DNA of 64,000 nt, taken from positions 90,206,951-90,270,950 of the forward strand of contig CM068825.1 in the NCBI GenBank assembly GCA_028554795.2. Direction: 5' to 3'. How positions within the stretch are numbered: the stretch's first letter is position 1; each line of letters opens with the position of its first letter. Below the pieces are notes generated by a model that worked only from the letters and a program-made list of their open reading frames with translations, did not search any database and had not been told where the DNA came from. This document shows positions 21,331 through 29,960 of the stretch, piece after piece. The position numbers and the translations under genes were made by a program. The DNA is from Sinohyriopsis cumingii (lineage: Eukaryota > Mollusca > Bivalvia > Unionida > Unionidae).

Positions 21331-22751
21331 CTAAGACTTTACATATAGATTTATTACAAGCTCTTCTCCACGTAGGTCAATTAAGCGATTAAGGTGGTCT
21401 GTGAGTTTGAAATTTATTCGTGACAAATACTGATTATGCGTGCGTAAATAAACAGGATTGGTTGGTACTTGCACGATCAAATCCCCAGGGGGAACTTGTG
21501 GTGTAAATGTATATAAAATATATCCTTGTTGAGCTTGATTTGATTTTCCAAGATCTATTTGATAACTGCCTTCTATTACGTCACAAACTAGATTAACTGC
21601 GATTGTCGATGTTATATTAACGATTCCCGGAGATACGTGTCTTCCATCGCCGAGTGGATCATTATTATATCTAAGAACAGTTGTTGGTGGGGCTATTTTT
21701 CTCCACGCATCGAGTATTTCAGAAAAACTTTTCGTGATAAGATCCTTGAGCGTTTTTCTTAATTCGCCGGTTTCAAATACTGGTAGTGTAAATTTTAATA
21801 ATTCTGCTTCAGTTATTTTATAATGACTCTATATGCTTGTTTGATACTATTTTTTTCTCTTGTATCTATATAATCACTAGCATTTATTGCCTCAATAATG
21901 CTCTGATTAAAATATTTAAGATCTAATATAATTTGATTTAAATGTTGTATCGTTACAATGATCTGATGTTTTAGATCGTCATTAGGATACTCCAGGATAT
22001 AGTTTTTAAACAACTGTGCCAGTGTCGTTAATGTAGTTGTGTATTCAATTCTAATTTTGTTAGCATGTAATCTGAGATATCCTTCATAAACGATATTAGT
22101 TAAAGTTTTTGCATCAAAATCAATGATAGAAAACGGTAGTAAAGGATATTCTTTACCATCTCTCAAAACGTAAGCCCTCAACCCCCATGGATACGAATCT
22201 CGGTATTCTGGAGTTGTTATAAAACTAGCTTCGTCAGTAAGAAATTCAATTAATTTTGGTTCTGGTGGTCCTTCATGTACCGGGGGAACATCAGGCCAAC
22301 CTAGTACGGATCTGATTGAAGATTGATGAATATCAACGGCATAATCAGGAGAATGTATCTCTATCGTCGAGGACAGCGTCGGCTCATGAATATTAATCGA
22401 TATTTTTGCTTCCTTTCCTGTTATTGATTTTATTCTACGTTGAAATTCATCATTGATCTCCTCGATCTCATAACTACCAGTGGGTATTCCAACAACAACC
22501 CAGTCAGGTGTTCCATCGGGTTTGTTTTTATTAGCAAATACGAGCGAATTATTTGCTGGTGTACCATTAAATGATTTTGATTTGATATTTGGCCAGCTGT
22601 AATATACCCGTAATTGCGCTAGTGCAATTTCTTTTACTGGAATTGCAGTAGGAAAGTTAATACTAAATTCAGGATTAATCGAGCTTACCGAGATCATCGT
22701 TATCTTTGGCGGAGTTGTATTAGTCACGATCTGCTGGAGTAATTCCGTCAT
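21331..22751 (-). CDS. penton-like/minor capsid structural protein, frameshifted
   Basis: 312 codons run from ATG at 22751 to a stop at 21813, and about 160 further codons continue in another frame to a TAG at 21331. The continuation has no ATG and matches the other two copies, where the parts share one frame. The break is at a T-run (21816-21819) and is consistent with one missing base. The N-terminal half has beta-rich character (AQLRVYYSWPNI, IPTGSYEIEEINDEF), a helical middle, and a second beta-rich domain with GIVNITSTIAVNLVCDV. A capsid vertex or spike-base role is inferred from place and character only. The start overlaps the upstream two-TM gene by 32 bp. Confidence 0.65.
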
Positions 22752-23205
22752 TATTAATATTTGTATCTTTAATACCGATACCTTCGTCGTATATTTTAGT
22801 TATCATTGAAAACTCGAAATCAGATATAATTCCATCACTGAGACTCGCTGATAACAACGAGGACAATTTCGAGTATGCTACCGTCGCTGTGTGTAATTTT
22901 ATTATGAAATCGGATAATTTTTCATTCGTGCAAGTACGTATTTTTTTTGCAATGATATTAAGTACACCTGCAATCGTTGTTGCTGCTGAAATACAAATAG
23001 TTACAGCTACTGGTGCCATCATTGTTACCGTGGATAATATTATTCCAGCTCCAGCAACAACAGCGGATACTGAATAAACAATCACGTCGACGATAACTAA
23101 TCGTCGTCGGTATTTTTTTACTTTTACTGTATATTGTTCGACTTGATCTTTTAGCGCCGCCTGCCATTCACGCGCTTGATTGTACCTGTATTGTGCACCG
23201 TCCAT
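22720..23205 (-). CDS. two-transmembrane virion-block protein
   Basis: 161 residues. A basic, helical N-terminus (VKVKKYRRRLVIVD) is followed by two hydrophobic segments (IVYSVSAVVAGAGIILSTV at about residues 41-60 and AVTICISAATTIAGVLNIIA at about 67-86) and a soluble tail ending SDGIISDFEFSMITKIYDE. It resembles small membrane proteins with an SLATT-like hairpin, but I do not assign it. A relative is at 46332-46735. Its place between fibre and penton-like genes suggests a virion or membrane-active role. Confidence 0.65.
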   Translation of the reverse strand: MDGAQYRYNQAREWQAALKDQVEQYTVKVKKYRRRLVIVDVIVYSVSAVVAGAGIILSTVTMMAPVAVTICISAATTIAGVLNIIAKKIRTCTNEKLSDFIIKLHTATVAYSKLSSLLSASLSDGIISDFEFSMITKIYDEGIGIKDTNINNDGITPADRD

Positions 23206-23211
23206 ATATTT

Positions 23212-24221
23212 TTATGCAGTAACCAATTGAGGTGTTTCAGCTACAAATTCCAAACACCACCAGTAAGATGTTGCGGTTAATTTCTTATCGGCTGCTTCCA
23301 GGATAAATATTTCCTCGGTTCCGTTATTTAATATAACAGATGCAACCCCGGAAAACCTGTCGGTGGAATGACGCCATGGATACGTTGTGAAGATCTCAAA
23401 TTGCGCAGCACTGAACACGGACAACCTGTACACGCCAGTGACTGTTGCGGTATATTTGATTGTATTATTTTGCTGCGACCATGTTGCAAATCCCGATGAT
23501 ACTGTGTATGCGATGTTTGTGATATGTCCGGGAGTTATTCCGGCTGAGATTTTAATCAGACTGATTTTATTGACGATCTCAGGAATCCCCGCTACGATGT
23601 CTTGCTGTGTTTGTTTAATCGTGTCTAGGTTAGTTTTGATATCAACAGTTTCATGTCAATGGCGCGCGAAGTGCCGAAGAATTTATCTATGGCATCATCG
23701 GTTTTTTGAAAATTTCTTCGAAATCTTCCAAAAGCACCTGCGTGAACATCATACTCGGCCCGTAACGTGGATAATTTACCGTCTACGGTGTCGACGTATT
23801 TTTTTGTTGCTGCGTCTTCGTCGGATGTTGGATCTCTTAAAACTACTATTTTATTTCCGTTCATGCTAAGTTCACCTGTCATTACGTCACCGGTATTTTT
23901 TACGCGATTAGCAACACTTTTTGCAATTTCATCTCTGATGGTTTTAAGTGACATACTTGAATCCCTGATTTTGCCGCTGTCAGTAAACACAGGAATATTA
24001 TCCGTAACTGCACCAAGTACTCGTCGGATTATATCATTCCATTTGATATTGCTTGTTTTTAGTTTACCATGTCGATCTTGAAAAATAACAACCTCATCTG
24101 GGTCAACTCCAGCCAGGTTCATAACGTCAGCGAGGTCATCCTTAGTAGCGTACTTTGACAAATCAACATCGCCGGATTTTCTCTTAACGCGTGAAGAAGG
24201 TCTTCCATAAATATCAACCAT
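23212..24221 (-). CDS. fibre protein with phage tail-fibre-type repeat, frameshifted
   Basis: First frame 198 residues from ATG at 24221 to 23625; the remainder (about 135 codons, to the stop at 23212) lies in another frame. The break is at the T-run 23649-23651 and fits one missing base; the third copy keeps the corresponding segment in frame. MTGELSMNGNKIVVLRDPTS (about residues 113-132) followed by AATKKYVD is the repeat typical of trimeric phage tail fibres, then a helical neck (TLRAEYDVHAGAFGRFRRNF). The C-terminal part (YRLSVFSAAQFEIF, SYWWCLEFVAE) is beta-rich like a TNF/C1q-type head. It probably attaches the particle to cells. Confidence 0.75.
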
Positions 24222-24238
24222 TATATAAGACCTGTTGT

Positions 24239-24700
24239 TTAAAACGCTTTACGCGCAACGAATCGGTTGCTTGTATAATCATGCACGATTTTATGTGGCG
24301 GTTTGGATGATTTTGATATAGCGTTAAGTACATTAATTACCTCACGGCCGCATATTGGCGGATCTGTCATTGTTTGTGTGGGTAACGTTGAATACCAAAC
24401 TCTGGTTGCTGCGTGGAGTGGTGCAACATACTTGAGAAATTCAACTGGTGGAGCTAACCCGTACGAATCAAAATAAACGATTCCACGTGGGTCAACCGCG
24501 TATGATACCCAATGAGTACCAGGTCCAGAACGTTCATCGAGATTAATAATACCTGTTTCTAGTTTGTTTGGTTGTTTTGGTAATTGATCTCGCATGAAAA
24601 CACCTCTGAAGTTTTTTATTTTTAATCGTTTAGCAGCATCAAGTAAATCAAAATTTGATGCTGGAGCGTCTAACGTGGAAGCCTCAGACCCTTTCCCCAA
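24239..24700 (-). CDS. adenain-type cysteine protease
   Basis: About 153 residues. Catalytic landmarks of the adenovirus protease family: His in GTHWVSY, Asp in YFDSYGLAPP, Cys in ICGREVINVL, and NFRGVFMRDQLP before them. The family cleaves capsid precursors during maturation. The start is uncertain: the codon at 24700 is TTG, the frame stays open upstream inside the pX-like gene without an ATG, and the first internal ATG (24598) would remove the conserved front. Overlap with the upstream gene is 31 bp. Confidence 0.85.
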   Translation of the reverse strand: MGKGSEASTLDAPASNFDLLDAAKRLKIKNFRGVFMRDQLPKQPNKLETGIINLDERSGPGTHWVSYAVDPRGIVYFDSYGLAPPVEFLKYVAPLHAATRVWYSTLPTQTMTDPPICGREVINVLNAISKSSKPPHKIVHDYTSNRFVARKAF

Positions 24701-25113
24701 CGAGATCCTGGCAATCTTAAGCCGCGTCCCTTTTTTTTGTATCCTTGCCCTGTTGCTTTCTTTAGAGCCATTCCAGCAGCTGTTCCAACAGCACCTAACG
24801 CGGCTGCTTTTGCTACGGCTGGAGCAGCAGCAGCTATTAATGCTGGTATAGCCGCAAGAAGTGGAAATATACCACCTGTTTTAACCATGTCTTTGATGGC
24901 GCTCGGGGAAAGATGAAATTGAACTCCAGTTTTTGATTCCAGGGCTTTATTGAAATGTTTAATCTGATTATTTGTCAACGATAATTTGTTTGGACCACCA
25001 CCAATTTGATCTCGTTTTAGTGATATTTTAGTTCCACATTTGTTGGTGGTTTTTGATTGAAGTTTTTTGACCTGACCAGGAGTCAGAGTAACATTAACAT
25101 GACCATACGACAT
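24670..25113 (-). CDS. pX-like hydrophobic/basic minor virion protein
   Basis: 147 residues. N-terminal VTLTPGQVKKLQSKTTNKC, then LSLTNNQIKHFNKALESKTG, a hydrophobic glycine/alanine-rich segment GGIFPLLAAIPALIAAAAPA (about residues 84-103) and a very basic tail with GLRLPG...GLRLPR. The hydrophobic-plus-basic plan recalls adenovirus pX/mu and pVI, which bind DNA and can be protease substrates. It lies 34 bp after the capsid gene. Confidence 0.65.
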   Translation of the reverse strand: MSYGHVNVTLTPGQVKKLQSKTTNKCGTKISLKRDQIGGGPNKLSLTNNQIKHFNKALESKTGVQFHLSPSAIKDMVKTGGIFPLLAAIPALIAAAAPAVAKAAALGAVGTAAGMALKKATGQGYKKKGRGLRLPGSRWGKGLRLPR

Positions 25114-25147
25114 TTTTATATAAAATATATTTTTCTAAATAATACGA

Positions 25148-26572
25148 TTAAAAATTTTCCACCGGTGCATCAACGACCCTCATTCGACCACTACCACCTT
25201 CAAGTAACATGGCTTTATCGCTAAGTATGACCGCGATTGCTCTGTAGAAGGCACCAGCACCTGGTGGGTTAGTAACACGAGCTCGAAAGTGTATATCAAC
25301 GACAGATTGTTTGGATAAATCAAGATGCTCCAGTGAAAAATAATAAATCGGATATAGACTTGTAAAATATAATTGTGATATTTGCAAACCAGTATCTATA
25401 TTTTGATCACGTCCCATGAATGACATTAAACGATGATATGCGCGCGCTACATGATTTTGATCAAAATTTAACAATATATCCTCGGCTGGTTCTTGATGTC
25501 CATTTATCCGTAAGAAAACTTCATTAACTCCAAGATTGTCAAATATCATATGTGAATGTTCTTGATTATTCGTTCGGTCATTATTTTGCAGCGCAATAAA
25601 AATATGTCTTGGTGAAGAAACACCCTGTTGTGATGCTATATGCCATGTAAATAAACCATTAACATTACTTTGAATAGCATCTGTGGTTACTGTTAACCAT
25701 GATAGCAATGATTTACCGCCTTGATCCATAAAAGAAAGCAATTTTTGTTCCTCAGTAATAGATGGAGTCATTACTGGCATCCACAGTGAAAGTTTTGATA
25801 TATTTACTTTACCATCAGCAACACCAGCACCTCGCCAGATTGCATCATTATCATCACCTTTTCTTACGAGCACAATTGTGTGTTTAGCTCCAAAGATGAC
25901 CTTTCTAACATTTCTGCAGAATCCAAAGATGTGAGATAATGGAATTGCACATGAAAAATTTCTATCATTTCCTGACAACGTTGCTCGGCGTGTTGCAAAC
26001 CCTAAGTTGTAAGTCGCATTAACACTTCCTATAATATCAAAAGCAGCACCTGGTCTGTCTGCGTGCTCAAAGTCAGCCGGTTGTGGATCAGATGCAGTAT
26101 CTCGTGGTGTCCGTATTTTAATATACTGAACATGATCAGCGTTGTTGGTAATATCTTTAGCAAACATCATTGTTGGACCGGCTGATCTTGTGTAATCATC
26201 AGAATATCTCGCTAGACCAATTATTGTTGTAGCAACATCAACATCCTTCTGAATCGATTCGATATTTTTTCCATCAATCATGTATGTGGCGCTATCAAAC
26301 AACGCCATAATCCCGTTGTTGACAAAACCAACACGCAAATTAGCAGCATATGGCGTATTAGCTACAACATTCGTTACAAGTCTACCTTCTACTTCAATAA
26401 ATGCCTCAGCGGGCAAGAAATATCTACTTGTATCATGAACCTGTAATTCGATTCTCCCCCGCTGATTTGGTTGTATTGCGTCATAAGAATAAAACTGATA
26501 ATCACGTATAGATTCATACTTAAGGACAGGTGCCTCCATATCAAATGCTGGGTCTGATTCGCGCCTGAACAT
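25148..26572 (-). CDS. major capsid protein candidate (hexon-like)
   Basis: 474 residues from the ATG at 26572 (MFRRESD); an earlier ATG at 26590 is possible. It starts with YESIRDYQFYSY and RIELQVHDTSRYFLPAEAFI and has a conserved centre, IPLSHIFGFCRNVRKVIFGA. From memory it belongs to the invertebrate proteins annotated as F54H12.2-like, found with Polinton-type genes. Length, position next to minor capsid, pX-like and protease genes, and conservation in the old copy support a double-jelly-roll capsid protein. Structure prediction would settle it. The frame is intact. Confidence 0.75.
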   Translation of the reverse strand: MFRRESDPAFDMEAPVLKYESIRDYQFYSYDAIQPNQRGRIELQVHDTSRYFLPAEAFIEVEGRLVTNVVANTPYAANLRVGFVNNGIMALFDSATYMIDGKNIESIQKDVDVATTIIGLARYSDDYTRSAGPTMMFAKDITNNADHVQYIKIRTPRDTASDPQPADFEHADRPGAAFDIIGSVNATYNLGFATRRATLSGNDRNFSCAIPLSHIFGFCRNVRKVIFGAKHTIVLVRKGDDNDAIWRGAGVADGKVNISKLSLWMPVMTPSITEEQKLLSFMDQGGKSLLSWLTVTTDAIQSNVNGLFTWHIASQQGVSSPRHIFIALQNNDRTNNQEHSHMIFDNLGVNEVFLRINGHQEPAEDILLNFDQNHVARAYHRLMSFMGRDQNIDTGLQISQLYFTSLYPIYYFSLEHLDLSKQSVVDIHFRARVTNPPGAGAFYRAIAVILSDKAMLLEGGSGRMRVVDAPVENF

Positions 26573-26605
26573 TTTTATTATAATTACCATTTTTCCAAAT
26601 GATGA

Positions 26606-27041
26606 TCATCGTCGACGAAGCCCGCTTCCTGCTATTAAATTTGCTGTTATATTTTTTTTCCGCTTCTTCAGATAATTCCGCTAGTTTTTGATTTGCAGCT
26701 TGATTTATTATTTTACTTACGTCTGCTGGCATCACCTCAGTACTTGCCAGTTTCACAGGTGGTTGTTGTTTTCGTCGCAATAATCGTGCTAGTCTTTCTT
26801 TGATCGCCGAGAATGCCTTACCAGCAACATTGATAATTGCACCAGGAGCTTTATCACGAACAATATCGATAGCTTTCATCGATAATTGTTTTGCAATAGG
26901 CGCTGCTTTTGGGGCTATCCTTGTAAATAATCCCTGAATAACATCACCAAGTCCATCTCCGTAAGTAGCTCTGTAGATTGGTAATCGTGAGTTCATCGCT
27001 CTGACCGATACGGATTTACGATGATTATTGTGTATGATCAT
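26606..27041 (-). CDS. minor capsid protein, homopolymer break near C-terminus
   Basis: Start either at 27041 or at the ATG at 26996 (MNSRLPIYRATYG), which agrees better with the old copy. Contains GDGLGDVIQGLFTRIAPKA, SMKAIDIVRDK, VAGKAFSAIKERLARLLRR and IINQAANQKL. The open frame runs on to 26541 and overlaps the capsid gene, but comparison with 5402-5806 shows that the natural end is the TGA at 26606-26608 in the next frame; the T-run at 26652-26659 seems one base too long. Family unknown; adenovirus pVI/IIIa-like role is a guess. Confidence 0.6.
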
Positions 27042-27075
27042 CTTATTTTATTTACCATTTATCTAATCGCGGTGA

Positions 27076-28172
27076 CTAATCATCAACGAGCTCATCAATA
27101 AGCTCTCGGTAAACGCCAATATCCATGATACCACCTTGAAATAATTGCCGACAAATATCAGCTGCTTCATTGGTTATTTCTGGTGAATTATTTCCCGCAC
27201 GTTTCCCCCCATAAGAACTTCTAACCGTGACACGTCATTGAGGATATTATCAGGACAAACAAAATTATTTTCCAAACCACTGCCAGTAGCTCCTTCCTCT
27301 GTTGTTTTCTTAAATAGTCTTAAGGGTGATCTTTCTTCTTTTGATTTTTTAAGATACATCTCTTTAAGTTTCGGCGAAGAAGACTGTTGTTGCTCTATTT
27401 GTCGCAGAGGTGGAGAAGATTGTTGTTGTTCTATTTGTTGCAGAGGTGGAGGAAGTTGATACTGGGCGAGTTGTTCTCGTTGTTTCAGGCTCTTTCTATA
27501 AAGTCTTTTTACTTCTTCATGAAGACTTTCGCATTCTGGACCTCTAGCTTGTTTTTTGTTGTAATATACGCGATATATCCATTTAATAAAATTATCATCA
27601 TTTACTTTTTCATGACCAATTTTTAAAATACTAGATTTTATAAATATACCAGATAATATCATTTTAGGTAATTTTTTTTCTTCAGTATTTCTAATGTCTT
27701 CAACAATTCCTTTGTTAAATCTTGCAATCAATTCTAAGTTTTCTTCTACTGGTTTGGGTTCAGATGCAAGTTCTTCTCTCACGTAGGCGACTTCAGTACG
27801 AAGTTTTCCAATGCCTTCAAGTATTTCTTCACCGACATGTGGAGGTTGAGCTGCAGCTATTTCCCTGGCTATGTCAGGTGGAAGATCTCGTAAAATCTTC
27901 TTTGTCTGTTTAGTTCTTCTTGCTATTTTTTCGGTTTGTTCCGCTGTTTGTTTTGATACCGGAAGAAGATCCTCTTTGATGACTGTTGTAACCTTTTCAG
28001 TAGCTGCAGTAACGGGCTTAAACAGTTTTTTAGTTTCTTCTTCATACTCAACTTGTGCTTCTTGCTGCGCTTGTAGATTTTTTCTGAATGAATCTCTAAC
28101 AGGAAGAAATTTTTTGATTGCTTCTAATCGTTCTCGAGCTATTCTTGCAGTATGAGATTCCGGATGTACCAT
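27076..28172 (-). CDS. long coiled-coil protein, first gene of the virion block, frameshifted
   Basis: 332 residues from ATG at 28172, then about 45 more codons in another frame to the TAG at 27076. The break is the C-run 27205-27210, which appears one base short. A long charged helical N-terminus (RIARERLEAIKKFLPVRD, KLRTEVAYVREELA) is followed by a conserved WIYRVYYNKK segment and a repeat LRQIEQQQSS, then EVLMGG and the conserved tail DIGVYRELIDELVDD. Possibly a scaffold or tape-like protein. It starts 28 bp from the right inverted repeat, so the late promoter should lie in or near that repeat. Confidence 0.7.
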
Positions 28173-28199
28173 TTTATTATAACATAATGATTTAATTAT

Positions 28200-28444
28200 A
28201 GCAGCAGAGGGGGTGATGACCTCAGTGAAGGCGTAATTGCGTAAACAGCATGCATAATAAACTAGAAAAAATCACCAACGACAATGGAGTAATATTAATT
28301 AGAAAAATTCCGAGATTTTTCTCAGTAAAGTGTCGACGCTTTTTTAAAATTTGTCGACGCTTTTTTTTCAATCGTTCGTAGGAGGGTTTATTTTCGACGT
28401 TTCGACGCTTTTCAGGCAAAGGTCTGTTCACCCCCTCTGCTGCT
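28200..28444 (-). repeat. right terminal inverted repeat of young element
   Basis: 245 bp, reverse complement of 11526-11769 with one extra T (AAATTTTAAAAAAG versus AAATTTAAAAAAG when read in the same sense). Ends in the outer CTGCTGCT and is followed by GGAGT. Confidence 0.95.
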
Positions 28445-28606
28445 GGAGTTGATACGCATACACTAACAAATATTCACCAAACTTGATGTAGCGGTGATAT
28501 GGATATAATTTATTTTAAAATTTCTTTTCAAAAGCACAGCCAGCCCCGCATGGTTTCATCACGATAAATGTACATGATTCTCGATCACGATATCGAATCG
28601 GTCTTG
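28445..28606 (+). pseudogene. packaging ATPase of old element, 3' portion
   Basis: Begins with the GGAGT duplication and continues the ATPase interrupted at 11525: GVDTHTLTNIHQT, SGDMDII, with a stop and frame changes, down to the RYRIGLDK region. Ends next to the right inverted repeat of the old element. Confidence 0.85.
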
Positions 28607-28614
28607 ATAAATAG

Positions 28615-28767
28615 AGAAGATCAGCGAGGTGGGGGTGGGGATGTTTTCAATTGGGTGCCCGGTGTTGATTTTTTCCCTGGTTTTTATCGCGTCCTTTTTT
28701 ACGTCTATCGTTTTCGGGTACATTTTAAGTTTTTTTTGACGATTTGAGGGCTCTACAAAAAAGATCG

Positions 28768-28798
<31 letters not shown>
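28615..28798 (-). repeat. right terminal inverted repeat of the old element and (CA)n
   Basis: GATGTTTTCAATTGGGTGCC, then GATTTGAGGGCTCTA mirror the left repeat at 2896-3015, with an extra stretch of about 40 bp between them. The outer end has expanded into a (CA)n array at 28770-28798. Confidence 0.7.
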
Positions 28799-28800
<2 letters not shown>

Positions 28801-29489
28801 GCTTCTAGGGCCATCGACTTTGATCATAAATAAAAACCTCTTGAGAATCTTCTTGCAAGGACAAATATTTATCTTAAACAGTATGTGAACTTTTGTTACA
28901 AATGTTTTCAAGGACTGACTTTGAAAATTCTGTGATAACATCTTTCGAAAAAAATTGTAAATAGAATGGATGATAAAAACCGAGCGAATTTAATGTTTTC
29001 TTACTTGAAACTGGGTTCTAGCCCTATGTTCAAAAAACGGATTGTCACGAATATGTATCACGTCGCCTTAATAGATGATTGTATACTTCCTTTTAAGAAA
29101 GTTTTAGACAAATAAAGAATTGCCAGACCAATGGAGACAAAAGACAAAATTGACAGTAATAGGATTGCATCTTGTTTCACCGGAAACTCAGTCATCAGGC
29201 TTCAATTGCATAGTTCTGAATATTATTTTAATAATTATTTTCTTTCTTTGAACTTTTCAATAAATTTAATGTCTTTTGTACGTACATCACGCCAGAACAC
29301 TTGCAATTCGTGTGGCAATAGTGATAAACAACAGTGACGTAAAAATGTCGGAGAAGGAAAAGAATTATTCTAACATGCAAAGATTATACTGTAAATTCGA
29401 TGCGCTTTTGGCGTACTGTCACATTAATATTAAGTCCGACCTGGATAAAATTTGCGGCAAATCTCTGTAATATCTTACAATTTCGGTGT

Positions 29490-29960
29490 GGCTCGCGAAT
29501 CCGTGGAAAATGACCCACGCTCTGAAAGACGGTTGAGATCTGGAAATGGCTGCTGTGCAAGGGACAATCAATGAAGATGCTTGATACAAAGTGGAAAATT
29601 TTCATACTGTCAGTGGCATTAATTTGTTTGCCATTGTCTACATACTAATTAATCATTTAAAGGCCAGAGAGGTTTGTGCAAGATCGGTCCTTTATTCGTT
29701 GACGACTAATTAAAATAGATTAAATTTCAAACAGCTACCCGCCAAATAGGAAAAGAGTGACCAGAAACATTTGAATGAGATTCTCAGAGGTGATGACACA
29801 TGGATTTCCTTTTATGAAACCGACTAAAGAAAAAATAATAAAGATAGGATTTCTAGAAAACGAGCAGAGACCACAAATAGCTCGACTTCGTTGGAATGCC
29901 TAGACAGTTTGAAACGCATTGCTTTCTTAGTATCAAAAATGTAGTTCGTCCATATACTGA
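29490..29960 (+). pseudogene. Tc1/mariner-type transposase relic
   Basis: Plus-strand frames with many stops keep mariner landmarks: ENDPRSERR near 29510, LFVDD near 29700, DDTWISFYE near 29795-29820 (catalytic-core Asp region) and RQFETHCFLSIKNVV near 29905. The N-terminal region is poorly preserved. Long inactive. Confidence 0.65.

Larger units (their letters stand above)
11526..28444. mobile_element. young Maverick/Polinton-like (adintovirus-like) element, 16.9 kb
   Basis: Bounded by inverted repeats (11526-11769 and 28200-28444) and the GGAGT duplication. It carries the diagnostic set: integrase, A32/FtsK-type ATPase, adenain-type protease, a hexon-like capsid candidate, minor capsid proteins and a DNA polymerase, plus a PLA2. 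Near-identity of the repeats (one base apart) indicates a recent insertion. It differs from textbook Polintons in having a polymerase-helicase fusion and in two HNH domains. It sits inside an older relative. Whether it is a virus, provirus or transposon cannot be decided from sequence. Confidence 0.93.

Noticed and set aside
22889-24081. Plus-strand frames of 62-160 codons across the fibre and two-TM genes
   Set aside because: Antisense shadows of conserved minus-strand genes; no independent motifs.
29340-29470. Intact mariner transposase N-terminus
   Set aside because: The frame lacks a recognisable paired helix-turn-helix and ends before the catalytic region; only the later fossil landmarks are supportable.
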